DNA of 64,000 nt from Novosphingobium sp. KCTC 2891. GTDB taxonomy: Bacteria > Pseudomonadota > Alphaproteobacteria > Sphingomonadales > Sphingomonadaceae. The notes under the pieces were generated by a model, which worked only from the letters and a program-made list of their open reading frames with translations, made no database searches and had not been told where the DNA came from. How positions within the stretch are numbered: the stretch's first letter is position 1; each line of letters opens with the position of its first letter. Below are positions 34,627 to 43,695 of this stretch, piece after piece. The DNA is taken from NCBI RefSeq assembly GCF_025938155.1, contig NZ_JAPCZG010000003.1:434001-498000 (forward strand), read 5' to 3'. The position numbers were made by a program, and so were the translations under genes.

Positions 34627-35883
34627 ATGGCCACGCTTGCCATGCAATCCGATAAGTCCGCGCCTCCGGGCGCATCCTCGGCCAGTTTCTGGAAGTCCGG
34701 ACACCGCCCGACGCTGTTTGCCGCGTTCCTCTATTTCGATGTCGCGTTCATGGTCTGGGTCCTGCTCGGGCCGCTGGCGCCGATCATCTCCAAGGAACTG
34801 GCGCTCGACCCGGCCCAGAAGGGCCTGATGGTCGCCGTGCCGACGCTGGCCGGCGCGATCCTGCGCCTCGTCAACGGACTGCTGGTGGACCGCATCGGTC
34901 CCAAGAAGACCGGCGCGATCGGCCAGGTCATCGTCATCGCCGGGCTTGCCGCAGCGTGGCACTTCGGCATCTCGACCTTCGAAGGCACGCTGGCGCTTGG
35001 CGTGGTTCTCGGCTTTGCCGGGGCGAGCTTCGCGGTGGCGCTGCCGCTGGCCAGCCGGTGGTATCCGCCCGAGCACCAGGGCAAGGCGATGGGCATTGCC
35101 GGCATGGGCAATTCGGGCACCGTGTTCGCCTCGCTTTTCGCCGCGCTCCTGGCCAAGTCGTTCGGCTGGACCAACGTGTTCGGCTTTGCGCTGATCCCGC
35201 TGATCGCGGTCTTCGTGTTCTACCTGTTCGCGGCCAAGGACAGCCCGGACCAGCCCGCGCCCAAGCCGCTTTCGGCCTATGCCGAGGTGCTGAAGGAGAA
35301 GGACGCCTGGTGGTTCATGCTGTTCTACGGCGTGACCTTCGGCGGCTTCGTCGGCCTCTCCAGCTCGCTGCCGACGTTCTATGCCGACACGTTCGGCGTG
35401 ACCCCGGTTGTCGCCGGCTACTGCACCGCGGCCGCCGTGTTCATGGGCTCGATGCTGCGGCCTTTCGGCGGTGCGCTGGCAGACCGCTTCGGCGGGATCA
35501 AGACGCTGACCGTGGTCTATGCGGTGGCCGCGGGCATCCTCTCGGTCATCGCGACCGGGCCGGCCAGCCTTGCCATCGCGGTGGCGCTGTTCGTGGCGGT
35601 GATGGGCACGCTGGGCCTGGGCAACGGCGCGGTGTTCCAGCTGGTGCCGCAGCGTTTCCGCAAGGAGATCGGCGTGATGACCGGCCTGGTCGGCTTTGGC
35701 GGCGGCGTGGGCGGGTTCTACCTCGCCAGCTCGCTGGGCCTTGCCAAGAAGATGACCGGCAGCGCTTCGCTCGGTTTCCTGATCTTCGCCGGTCTTGCGC
35801 TGGTCGCGCTGGCCGGGCTGACCGTGGTGAAGAGCCGCTGGCGGACCACTTGGGGCGCGGCGCTGCAGGGCGCGCGCATCTGA
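34627..35883 (+). CDS. Nitrate/nitrite MFS transporter (NNP family)
   Basis: A 418-residue, 12-TM inner-membrane transporter. Nitrate signature sequences are present: GFAGASFAVALPLASRWYPPEHQGKAMGI is reproduced in the segment around residues 130-160, and a second conserved GNGAVFQLVPQRF near 340. It imports nitrate for the reductase encoded downstream. The start at 34627 has AGGAAGG upstream. An outer-membrane porin follows after 85 bp in the same direction. It is often called NasA or NarK-like; I leave the symbol empty because nasA is used for different proteins. Confidence 0.92.
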   Translation: MATLAMQSDKSAPPGASSASFWKSGHRPTLFAAFLYFDVAFMVWVLLGPLAPIISKELALDPAQKGLMVAVPTLAGAILRLVNGLLVDRIGPKKTGAIGQVIVIAGLAAAWHFGISTFEGTLALGVVLGFAGASFAVALPLASRWYPPEHQGKAMGIAGMGNSGTVFASLFAALLAKSFGWTNVFGFALIPLIAVFVFYLFAAKDSPDQPAPKPLSAYAEVLKEKDAWWFMLFYGVTFGGFVGLSSSLPTFYADTFGVTPVVAGYCTAAAVFMGSMLRPFGGALADRFGGIKTLTVVYAVAAGILSVIATGPASLAIAVALFVAVMGTLGLGNGAVFQLVPQRFRKEIGVMTGLVGFGGGVGGFYLASSLGLAKKMTGSASLGFLIFAGLALVALAGLTVVKSRWRTTWGAALQGARI

Positions 35884-35968
35884 TAGCCCAGCCTGTCTGA
35901 ACCCCGCCGGACGACCGGGGCGGGCGATGTATCCGCCCCGGCGTCGCATTCCATGAGGGAAACGTTCC

Positions 35969-37219
35969 ATGAAGACCCGCCTCCTCGGCGCCGCCGCCCT
36001 GGCCGCGCCGCTCGCTCTCGCTCACCCTGCCTTCGCTGCACCCGCCGCGTTCGGCGATCCGGTGAAAGTGTCGGACGACGTGACGATCGACCCGATCCTG
36101 GATGCCCGGCTGCGCTGGGAAAACGTCGATACGCCCACGAAGGATGCCGATGCCGTCACGTTGCGGCTGCGCGGCGGTTTCGAGGTGAAGCACACGCCCT
36201 CGCACCTGTCGCTGCTGGCCGAAGCCGAAGGCACGTTGGCGCTGGGCGAGAACTATAACGGGCTGGGCTTCGTACCGGGGAAGGCGCGTCCGGCCTATGC
36301 CGCGGTGCCCGATCCGGCGAACGTTGAACTCAATCGCCTGCAGATCCAGTACCGGACCAAGCAGGCGGGGCTGACGATCGGTCGCCAGCGGATCAACCTG
36401 GACGACCAGCGCTGGGTCGGCTCGGTTGGCTGGCGGCAGAACGAGCAGACGTTCGATGCGGCGCGCGCCGAAGTTTCCGTCGGGCCGGTCATGGTCGATG
36501 CGACTTATGCCGACAGCCAGCGGACGATCTTCGGCGTCGATGCCGGGCCGCGCACCGCCTACGACGGGAACTTCCTGTTTCTGCAGGCCGGGGTGAAGCA
36601 CGGGCCGGTGAGCGTGAAGGGCTTTGCCTACCTGCTGGACTATGACGCCAAGGAACAGGTCGGGCCGCTGGCGGTGACGCTGGCCGATACGCAGACCTAT
36701 GGCGTGCGTGCGGTGGCGGCGTTGCCCTTGTCGAAGGCGGTGAAGCTGAACCTTGCGGCCAGCTATGCCCATCAGTCCGCCTACAAGGACAATCCGGCGA
36801 AGTTCGGGGCCGAGTATCTGGCAGGCGAGGCCGGACTGGCCGCGCGCGGCTGGACGCTGACCGGCGGCTACGAACGGCTGGGGACGGACAAGGGCATCGC
36901 CTTGCAGACGCCGATGGCCACGCTGCACAAGTTCAACGGCTGGGCGGACCTGTTCCTGACCACGCCCGCTGCGGGGCTGGAAGATGCCTATGTCGGGCTG
37001 GCCAAGGCACTGCCCAAGCTGAACGGGCTGACCGCCAACGTGACCTGGCACACGTTCCACAGCGAGGCAGGTCACATCCACTACGGCGATGAATGGGACG
37101 CGAGCATCGGGCTGAAAGTGCGCAAGGTCGCACTGCTGGCCAAGTATGCCGATTACAGCGCCAAGGGCTTTGGCGCCGACACGAGGAAGTTCTGGCTGGA
37201 GGCGGATTACGCCTTCTGA
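35969..37219 (+). CDS. Outer-membrane porin, alginate-export-family type
   Basis: A 416-residue protein with a signal peptide (cleavage after AHPAFA-A, near residue 24). The body alternates polar and hydrophobic residues in beta-strand pattern and ends in Phe (ADYAF), the outer-membrane insertion signal. The DARLRWENVD and IGRQRINLDDQRWVG segments match the alginate-export family of porins. Its place between the nitrate transporter and nirB suggests it brings nitrate or nitrite across the outer membrane. Alginate transport itself is unlikely, since no alginate genes are present. Confidence 0.82.
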   Translation: MKTRLLGAAALAAPLALAHPAFAAPAAFGDPVKVSDDVTIDPILDARLRWENVDTPTKDADAVTLRLRGGFEVKHTPSHLSLLAEAEGTLALGENYNGLGFVPGKARPAYAAVPDPANVELNRLQIQYRTKQAGLTIGRQRINLDDQRWVGSVGWRQNEQTFDAARAEVSVGPVMVDATYADSQRTIFGVDAGPRTAYDGNFLFLQAGVKHGPVSVKGFAYLLDYDAKEQVGPLAVTLADTQTYGVRAVAALPLSKAVKLNLAASYAHQSAYKDNPAKFGAEYLAGEAGLAARGWTLTGGYERLGTDKGIALQTPMATLHKFNGWADLFLTTPAAGLEDAYVGLAKALPKLNGLTANVTWHTFHSEAGHIHYGDEWDASIGLKVRKVALLAKYADYSAKGFGADTRKFWLEADYAF

Positions 37220-37321
37220 GCCGGGGCGGGGGCGGCGCTTTCGGGCGGGGCACCGTGAGTCAAAGCGCATCGGTCCGGTGCCGCCCCCCAATTCCCATGT
37301 CCCCGATTCGTTTTGCTGCAA

Positions 37322-37365
37322 TGCAAAAACTTCTTGCTCTTGGCAGAGCGAATCGGTTAGCTTTG
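37322..37365 (+). promoter_or_regulatory. Nitrate leader 2 promoter block
   Basis: TGCAAAAA (37322-37329) and GCGAATCG (37348-37355) have the same 26-bp offset as in leader 1, followed by GTTAGCTTT. The upstream TTTTGC-TGCAAT-GCAAAA inverted repeat (37311-37328) may be an activator site. This is presumably the promoter of the nirB operon. Confidence 0.55.
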
Positions 37366-37384
37366 CTTTCGAAGGCACCAGCGC

Positions 37385-37449
37385 CGCCCAAAGAAGGGCG
37401 ATCCAGCGCCGCCTGAAACAGTTTCAACATCGCGTGGCAACGTCGCCGC
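37385..37449 (+). promoter_or_regulatory. ANTAR-type two-hexaloop leader, copy 2 (nirB operon)
   Basis: The first hairpin CGCCC-(AAAGAA)-GGGCG (37385-37400) and the second GTGGC-(AACGTC)-GCCGC (37434-37449) both have six-base loops with A at position 1 and G at position 4, the ANTAR recognition pattern. A 33-nt linker separates them. The 3' arm of the second forms the left arm of the terminator, giving a direct antitermination switch for NasT. The second hairpin and its flanks are nearly identical to leader 1. Confidence 0.82.
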
Positions 37450-37489
37450 CCAGACCTTCCCAACAGGGATGCGTTCGGGCGGCTTTTTT
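37445..37489 (+). terminator. Intrinsic terminator of leader copy 2
   Basis: GCCGCCC (37445-37451) pairs with GGGCGGC (37477-37483), followed by six T at 37484-37489. A small inner CCC-GGG stem lies in the loop. The terminator ends 33 bp before the nirB start and is mutually exclusive with the second ANTAR hairpin. Confidence 0.85.
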
Positions 37490-37522
37490 GTGTTGTGCGC
37501 GTTCGAGAAGGAAAGAACGCAC

Positions 37523-40039
37523 GTGAACGCCCCGACCAGCTTCAAGCAGTCCGACCAGCAGTCCGCCCTTCGCGAACGACTGGTGGTGATCGGCAACGGC
37601 ATGGCCGGCTGCCGCGCGGTGGAGGAAATCCTCGCCCGCGATCCCGGCCGTTTCGACGTGACCATCTTCGGCGCCGAGCCGCGCGTGAACTACAACCGCA
37701 TCATGCTCTCGCCGGTACTGGCGGGCGAAAAGGCGTTCGAGGACATCGTCATCAATGGCGAGGACTGGTACGCCGACAATGCGATCACGCTGGTTTCGGG
37801 TGACCCGGTGGTGAGCATCGACCGTGCCGCGCAGACCGTCGTGGCGAAGTCGGGCCGGTCCGAGCCTTACGACCGCCTGCTGATCGCCACGGGTTCCGAT
37901 CCGTTCATCATTCCGGTGCCGGGCAAGGACCTTGCCGGCGTGGTGACGTTCCGCGACCTGGACGACGTGGACCGGATGCTGGCTGCCGCCGACAAGGGCG
38001 GTTCGGCGGTGGTGATCGGCGGCGGCCTGCTCGGCCTTGAGGCGGCGCACGGTCTGACCCTGCGCGGCATGAAGGTCACCGTGATCCACATCATGCCGAC
38101 GCTGATGGAACGCCAGCTCGACGAGGCGGCAGGCTGGCTGCTCAAGGCCGAGCTGGAGCAGCGCGGGCAGACCATCGTCACCGGCGGCGATACCGGCGAG
38201 ATCGTGGGCCGGGACGGTCACGTTTCCGCCGTCAAGCTGAAGGACGGGCGCGAATTCCCGGCCGACATCGTGGTCATGGCCGTGGGCATTCGCCCCGCGA
38301 CCGGGCTGGCCCGATCGGCCGGGCTGGAGGTGGAGCGCGGCATCATGGTGGACGATCACATGGTGACCAGCGACCCGGCAATCATGGCGGTGGGCGAATG
38401 TGTGCAGCACCGCGGCACCTGCTATGGCCTTGTCGCGCCGCTGTGGGACATGTGCCGCGCGCTGGCTGACCATGCCTGCGGTGCGCCAACGGGCTATGCC
38501 GGTTCGGTCACTTCCACCAAGCTCAAGGTTTCGGGCATCGACCTGTTCTCCGCCGGTGACTTTTCAGGCGGGGAGGGCTGCGAGGACATCGTGATGCGCG
38601 ATGCCGCGCGCGGGCTCTACAAGCGGGTGGTGATCAAGGACGACCGGCTGATCGGCGCGGTGCTCTATGGCGATACCGCCGACGGTTCCTGGTATTTCGA
38701 CCTGCTGAAGAAGGGCGAGGATGTGTCGCCGATCCGCGAGGCGCTGATCTTCGGACAGGCCTTTGCCGCGGGAGGCGCCCCGCTGGACCCTAATGCAGCC
38801 GTTGCGGCGCTCTCGGACGATGCCGAGATCTGCGGCTGCAACGGCGTTTCCAAGGGCAAGGTGGTCGAAACGATCCGCGCCGGGGCGTGCAGCCTCGATG
38901 CCGTGCGCTCGCAGTGCAAGGCCAGCGCGAGCTGCGGTTCGTGCACCGGGCTGGTGGAAAGCCTGCTCGCGGTGACGCTGGGCGATGCGGTGCAGTCCAA
39001 GGCCAAGACGCTGTGCAAGTGCACCAGCTTCACCCACGACGATGTTCGCCGCCTGATCCTGGAAAAGAACCTGCGCGCGATCCCCCAGGTGATGCAGCAG
39101 CTGCACTGGTCCACGCCCGATGGCTGCGCCTCGTGCCGCCCGGCGCTGAACTACTACCTGCTCTGCGCCTGGCCGGGCGAATACGAGGACGACCAGAAGA
39201 GCCGCTTCGTCAACGAGCGGATGCACGCCAACATCCAGAAGGACGGCACTTATTCGGTAGTGCCGCGGATGTGGGGCGGGCTGACCAACCCCAGGGAACT
39301 GCGCGCGATCGCCGACGTGGTGGAGAAGTACAACGCGCCGATGGTCAAGGTGACCGGGGGGCAGCGGCTCGACATCTTCGGCATCAAAAAGGAAGACCTG
39401 CCCGCGGTGTGGGCCGATCTCAACGCCGCCGGGATGGTTTCGGGCCATGCCTATGGCAAGTCGCTGCGCACGGTGAAAACCTGCGTCGGGTCTGAATGGT
39501 GCCGCTTCGGCACGCAGGATTCGACCGGGCTGGGGGTCAAGCTGGAACGCATGACCTGGGGCAGCTGGATGCCGCACAAGTTCAAGATCGCGGTGAGTGG
39601 CTGCCCGCGCAACTGTGCCGAAGCGACGATCAAGGACTTCGGCGTGGTCTGCGTCGACAGCGGCTATGAACTGCACGTCGGCGGCAACGGCGGGATCAAG
39701 GTCCGCGCCACCGACCTGCTGGGCAAGGTGGCGACCGAGGCCGAAGCGATGGAAGTCTGCGCGGCCTTCGTCCAGCTCTACCGCGAACAGGCGCACTATC
39801 TGGAACGCACCGCGCCTTGGATCGAGCGTGTGGGGCTGGAGCACGTCAAGGCGGCGCTGTTCGACGACGCCGATGCCGTCACCCGGCTGGCTGCGCGCTT
39901 CCGCCATTCGCAGCAGTTCATGCAGGACGATCCCTGGGCCGAACGCGCCGCGGGCAAGCATGCCGAGCTGCACCAGCACCTCGCCGAAGTGCGCCCTCTC
40001 AACTTCACCCCCACCACCACCGAAGCGGAGTTTGCCTGA
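37523..40039 (+). CDS. nirB: Assimilatory nitrite reductase large subunit
   Basis: An 838-residue NAD(P)H-dependent enzyme that reduces nitrite to ammonium. Order: FAD/NAD-binding oxidoreductase (about 15-320; VVIGNGMAGCRAVEEIL and VVIGGGLLGLEAAHGL), BFD-type [2Fe-2S] domains with CGCNGVSKG and CGSCTGL (about 430-495), then the siroheme/[4Fe-4S] half with ligands Cys654, Cys660, Cys694 and Cys698 in CVGSEWC and CPRNC. The GTG at 37523, preceded by GAAGGAAAG, gives the usual length. It is under the control of leader 2 and is followed two bases later by nirD. Confidence 0.96.
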   Translation: MNAPTSFKQSDQQSALRERLVVIGNGMAGCRAVEEILARDPGRFDVTIFGAEPRVNYNRIMLSPVLAGEKAFEDIVINGEDWYADNAITLVSGDPVVSIDRAAQTVVAKSGRSEPYDRLLIATGSDPFIIPVPGKDLAGVVTFRDLDDVDRMLAAADKGGSAVVIGGGLLGLEAAHGLTLRGMKVTVIHIMPTLMERQLDEAAGWLLKAELEQRGQTIVTGGDTGEIVGRDGHVSAVKLKDGREFPADIVVMAVGIRPATGLARSAGLEVERGIMVDDHMVTSDPAIMAVGECVQHRGTCYGLVAPLWDMCRALADHACGAPTGYAGSVTSTKLKVSGIDLFSAGDFSGGEGCEDIVMRDAARGLYKRVVIKDDRLIGAVLYGDTADGSWYFDLLKKGEDVSPIREALIFGQAFAAGGAPLDPNAAVAALSDDAEICGCNGVSKGKVVETIRAGACSLDAVRSQCKASASCGSCTGLVESLLAVTLGDAVQSKAKTLCKCTSFTHDDVRRLILEKNLRAIPQVMQQLHWSTPDGCASCRPALNYYLLCAWPGEYEDDQKSRFVNERMHANIQKDGTYSVVPRMWGGLTNPRELRAIADVVEKYNAPMVKVTGGQRLDIFGIKKEDLPAVWADLNAAGMVSGHAYGKSLRTVKTCVGSEWCRFGTQDSTGLGVKLERMTWGSWMPHKFKIAVSGCPRNCAEATIKDFGVVCVDSGYELHVGGNGGIKVRATDLLGKVATEAEAMEVCAAFVQLYREQAHYLERTAPWIERVGLEHVKAALFDDADAVTRLAARFRHSQQFMQDDPWAERAAGKHAELHQHLAEVRPLNFTPTTTEAEFA

Positions 40040-40040
40040 C

Positions 40041-40394
40041 ATGATCGGAGATTGGCTGGACATCGGTCCCGTGGACCAGATCGCCCCCGGCAATGCCCGC
40101 ACCCTGCCGGTGCGCGGCGGCGACGAGATCGCCGTGTTCCACACGCTGGACGGCGGTTTCCACGCGCTGGTCAACAAGTGCCCGCACAAGCACGGTCCGC
40201 TTTCGCAGGGGATCGTCCACGGCGGCGTGGTGACTTGCCCGCTGCACAGCTGGAACATCTCGCTCAAGACCGGCGAGGCACTGGGCGATGACAAGGGCTG
40301 CGTGCCGGTGATCCCGCTGCGGGTCGATGCCGGGCGCATCTATCTGTTGCGCGAGGCGGTGCTGGGCGGTGCCTCGCCGGCGAAGGCGGCCTGA
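40041..40394 (+). CDS. nirD: Nitrite reductase small subunit, Rieske-type
   Basis: A 117-residue partner of NirB with an intact Rieske [2Fe-2S] fold: CPHKHG near residue 48 and CPLHSW near residue 68, giving the Cys-His/Cys-His ligands. Many NirD proteins lack these ligands, so this one probably binds a real cluster. It begins one base after the nirB stop and is followed by the nitrate reductase gene after two bases. Confidence 0.94.
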   Translation: MIGDWLDIGPVDQIAPGNARTLPVRGGDEIAVFHTLDGGFHALVNKCPHKHGPLSQGIVHGGVVTCPLHSWNISLKTGEALGDDKGCVPVIPLRVDAGRIYLLREAVLGGASPAKAA

Positions 40395-40396
40395 CC

Positions 40397-42925
40397 ATGG
40401 CGGCGGCGGTCCGCACCACTTGCGCATATTGCGGCGTCGGCTGCGGTATCCGCGCCACGGTGACCGGCCCGCGCGCCGTCACCATTGCGGGCGATCCGGA
40501 GCACCCGGCGAACTTCGGCCGGCTCTGCTCCAAGGGCACGCACCTGGGCGAGACGGTCGGTCTGGAGGGACGACTGCTTTCGCCCATGATCGGCGAGCAG
40601 CCGGCGGGCTGGGACGAGGCGCTGAATCTCGTCGCGGGCAAGATGCGTGATTGCATCGCGCAGCATGGGCCGGACAGCGTGGCGTTCTATGTATCCGGCC
40701 AGCTGCTGACCGAGGACTACTATGCCGCCAACAAGCTGCTGAAGGGCTTTGTCGGCACCGCCAACATCGACACCAACAGCCGGCTGTGCATGGCCAGCGC
40801 GGTCGCAGCGCACAATCGCACCTTCGGTGAGGATGTGGTGCCGTGCTCCTACAGCGATCTGGAGGAAGCCGACCTCGTGCTGCTGGTCGGATCGAACACC
40901 GCGTGGTGCCACCCGGTGATCTGGCAGGGGATCGAGAAGGCGCGCGAGACGCGCGGCACCAAGATCGTGGTGATCGACCCGCGCCGCACCGAAACCGCCG
41001 AACAGGCCGACCTGCACGTCCAGGTGGCGCCCGATGGCGACGTGGCGCTGTTCAACGCGCTGCTGCGCGAAATGCAGCGCCGGGGCCTTGCCGGCGAGGC
41101 CGCCTGGGACGGGCTGGACTGCGATCCCGGCGTGGCGGCAGACGCCTTCGCGCGGCTGGCGGACATGGTGGCCGCCCACCCGCGCATGGTCACGCTGTTC
41201 AGCATGGGCGCGAACCAGTCTGTGGGCGGGACCGACAAGGGCAACGCCATCGTCAATCTGCACCTCGCCACGGGCCGCATCAGCACGCCCGGTGCGGGGC
41301 CGTTCAGCATGACCGGACAGCCCAATGCCATGGGCGGGCGCGAAGTGGGCGGGCTGGCGAACACGCTCGCCTGCCACCTCGGTTTCTCGGACGCCGAACG
41401 CGCCGATGTCGCTTCGTTCTGGCAGACCGACCGGCTGTGCGGCGGGCCGGGGCTGAAGGCGGTGGACCTGTTCCGCGCGGTGCACGACGGCCGCGTGAAG
41501 TTCCTGTGGGTCATGGCCACGAATCCCGCCGTCTCGATGCCCGACGCAGGCTTCGTGCGCGAGGCGCTGGCCCGGTGCGAGACGCTGGTCGTCTCTGACG
41601 TGATCGCGGACACCGACACCGCTCGACTGGCGCATGTGCGGTTGCCCGCGCTTGCCTGGGGCGAGAAGGACGGCACTGTCACCAATTCCGAACGCCGCAT
41701 CAGCCGCCAGCGCGCGCTGTTCACGGCCCCGGGCGAAGCGCGCGCCGACTGGGCGATCGTGGCCGATGTGGCGCAGCGGCTGGGCCACGGTGATGCTTTC
41801 GCCTGGCACAATGCGGCTGCGGTGTTCCGCGAATATGCCGCGATGACCGGGCTGGCACCGCGCCACGGCAAAGTGCTCGACCTGACGGCGCTCGCCGACG
41901 TGTCCGACGCCGAATACGAAGCGCTGGACCCGGTGCAGTGGGGCGGACGTCACCCGCTGGCCGGCCGCGCCGGCGCGAAGCTGGTGCCGGTGGCGCCCAC
42001 CGTGCGGACGGTCGATCCGGCTTTTCCGCTGCGGCTCAACACCGGGCGCTACCGCGACCAGTGGCACACGATGACCCGCACCGGCCTCAGCCCCAGGCTG
42101 TCGCAACACCGACGCGAGCCGCTGCTGGAAATCCACCCGCGCGATGCCGCGCAGGCAGGGCTGGTCGATGGCGGGCTGGGCCGGGTCTTCACCCCGCACG
42201 GCGCGGCGACGTTCCGCGTGGCCGTGAGCGAGGGCCAGCGCCGCGGCGAGATCTTCGTGCCGATGCACTGGACCGATGCGATGGCGGGGGAAGGGCGCAG
42301 CAACCGGCTTGTCGCGCCGAACGTGGACCCGGTTTCCGGCCAGCCCGCCTTCAAGAACGGTGCGGCACGCGTCGAACCGGTCCTGCCCGATTGGCGCGCT
42401 TTCCTGATCTGCGAGGATGCGCCCGCGCCGCAGGGCCTGCTGTGGTGGACCCGTTCGCGCGTCGAGGGCGGCTGGCTGAGCGAGCTCGCCGGCGAAGGCA
42501 TGGTCGATGTCGATGCGTTGCTGCCCGAAGGCCGGCGGCTGGAAGTGGCCGACGCGGGGCGCGGAATGCGCCGGATCGTGGTGCTGGGCGAGGACAACGC
42601 GGTGCGAGCGGCGCTTTATGTCACGCGGTCAGGGCAATTGCCCGCGCGCGACTGGATCGCAGGCCAACTGGGCCTTGGCGGCGCGGCGCCGCAGGAACTG
42701 CTGGCCGCGCGTCCGGCCACGCCCGCCCCGGATCGCGGCCCGATCGTATGCGTGTGCCACGGCGTCGGCACCAAGGCGATCCTTGCGGCAGCTGGGGCCG
42801 GAGCGTGCAGCGTGGCTGCCGTGGGCGCGGCGACGGCAGCCGGTACCAACTGCGGGTCGTGCCGTCCGGCCATCGCCCGTCTTCTCGCCGATATTGTCCA
42901 ACCCGCAACGGAGGTGGCCGCATGA
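40397..42925 (+). CDS. nasC: Assimilatory nitrate reductase catalytic subunit
   Basis: An 842-residue cytoplasmic molybdo-bis-MGD enzyme. The N-terminal [4Fe-4S] ligands are Cys9, Cys12, Cys16 and Cys44 (CAYCGVGC, LCSKG). The molybdenum ligand is Cys131 in NSRLCMAS. The molydopterin-dinucleotide-binding domain follows at about 560-670, and a C-terminal BFD-like [2Fe-2S] domain has CVCHG and CGSCRP. It reduces nitrate to nitrite, feeding NirBD. No separate electron-transfer subunit is encoded, so electrons probably enter through the C-terminal cluster. The symbol varies between organisms (nasA/nasC). Its stop overlaps cobA (ATGA). Confidence 0.94.
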   Translation: MAAAVRTTCAYCGVGCGIRATVTGPRAVTIAGDPEHPANFGRLCSKGTHLGETVGLEGRLLSPMIGEQPAGWDEALNLVAGKMRDCIAQHGPDSVAFYVSGQLLTEDYYAANKLLKGFVGTANIDTNSRLCMASAVAAHNRTFGEDVVPCSYSDLEEADLVLLVGSNTAWCHPVIWQGIEKARETRGTKIVVIDPRRTETAEQADLHVQVAPDGDVALFNALLREMQRRGLAGEAAWDGLDCDPGVAADAFARLADMVAAHPRMVTLFSMGANQSVGGTDKGNAIVNLHLATGRISTPGAGPFSMTGQPNAMGGREVGGLANTLACHLGFSDAERADVASFWQTDRLCGGPGLKAVDLFRAVHDGRVKFLWVMATNPAVSMPDAGFVREALARCETLVVSDVIADTDTARLAHVRLPALAWGEKDGTVTNSERRISRQRALFTAPGEARADWAIVADVAQRLGHGDAFAWHNAAAVFREYAAMTGLAPRHGKVLDLTALADVSDAEYEALDPVQWGGRHPLAGRAGAKLVPVAPTVRTVDPAFPLRLNTGRYRDQWHTMTRTGLSPRLSQHRREPLLEIHPRDAAQAGLVDGGLGRVFTPHGAATFRVAVSEGQRRGEIFVPMHWTDAMAGEGRSNRLVAPNVDPVSGQPAFKNGAARVEPVLPDWRAFLICEDAPAPQGLLWWTRSRVEGGWLSELAGEGMVDVDALLPEGRRLEVADAGRGMRRIVVLGEDNAVRAALYVTRSGQLPARDWIAGQLGLGGAAPQELLAARPATPAPDRGPIVCVCHGVGTKAILAAAGAGACSVAAVGAATAAGTNCGSCRPAIARLLADIVQPATEVAA

Positions 42926-43695
42926 CCGAGTTTCCCGAAGGCAGCGTCTGGCTGGTGGGTGCAGGGCCGGGCGATCCCGACCTGCTGACGCGCAAGGCGG
43001 AGCGCCTCATCGCTTCTGCCAGCGTGATCTTCCACGATGCGCTGGTGGGCGAAGGCGTACTGGCGCTGGCGCGGGCGGGCACGCGGCTCGTCCATGTGGG
43101 CAAGCGTTCTGGCCGTCATTCCAAGGCGCAGGAAACCATCGACGAACTGATCGTGGCGGCCGCGCTGGAAGGCGAGCGCGTGGTGCGGCTGAAAGGCGGC
43201 GATCCCGCGATCTTCGGCCGTGCGACCGAGGAACTGGACGCTTGCCGCGACGCCGGGGTCCCGGTGCAGATCTGCCCCGGCGTGACCGCAGCCAGCGCGG
43301 CGGCTGCGTCGCTGGGCGCGTCGCTCACGCTGCGCGGACTGGCGCGCAAGCTGACGCTCGTGACGGCGCACGCCCGCGCCGGCGAGGTGCTCGATCTCGA
43401 CTGGAAGGCGCTGGCCGATCCGGACGCCACGCTGGCGGTCTACATGGGCAAGGCGGCCGCGAACGACGTCTCCTCCAATCTCATCGCGGCGGGCCTGCCA
43501 GGCGAGACCCCCGTGGCGCTGGTCGAGAACGCCAGCCTGCCCACCGAGCGGCACTTCCACACCCGGCTCGACTTGTTGCCGCTCGCGGCGCGGACCGCGC
43601 TCGGCGACGGCCCGGCGCTGCTGCTGATCGGCCGCGCGATGGGCCACCGCCAGCGCGCGCGTGCGGAGATCGCCCCGGAGGAACAATGCGCATGA
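42922..43695 (+). CDS. cobA: Uroporphyrinogen-III C-methyltransferase
   Basis: A 257-residue SUMT. The SAM-binding region VGAGPGDPDLLTRKA and the conserved VRLKGGDPAIFGR and CPGVTAASAAAASLG sequences are present. It dimethylates uroporphyrinogen III to precorrin-2, the precursor of siroheme, which NirB needs. There is no CysG-type oxidase/ferrochelatase fused, so another gene must finish siroheme. ATG 42922 overlaps the reductase stop. It overlaps the small zinc-ribbon frame at its 3' end. Confidence 0.95.
   Translation: MTEFPEGSVWLVGAGPGDPDLLTRKAERLIASASVIFHDALVGEGVLALARAGTRLVHVGKRSGRHSKAQETIDELIVAAALEGERVVRLKGGDPAIFGRATEELDACRDAGVPVQICPGVTAASAAAASLGASLTLRGLARKLTLVTAHARAGEVLDLDWKALADPDATLAVYMGKAAANDVSSNLIAAGLPGETPVALVENASLPTERHFHTRLDLLPLAARTALGDGPALLLIGRAMGHRQRARAEIAPEEQCA

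Noticed and set aside
32730..34655. A 641-codon plus-strand open frame over the kinase gene
   Set aside because: Low-information composition; the minus-strand PP2C and kinase motifs are intact. It was considered because leader 1 points at it, but it starts inside the leader and has no ribosome binding site.
37412..37424. TGAAAC-A-GTTTCA palindrome as a third ANTAR hairpin
   Set aside because: It cannot form a six-base loop with A1/G4 and lies in the linker; not counted as a hexaloop.
40340..42268. A 642-codon frame antisense to the nitrate reductase
   Set aside because: Shadow of the molybdoenzyme; His/Arg/Ala-rich without a domain.
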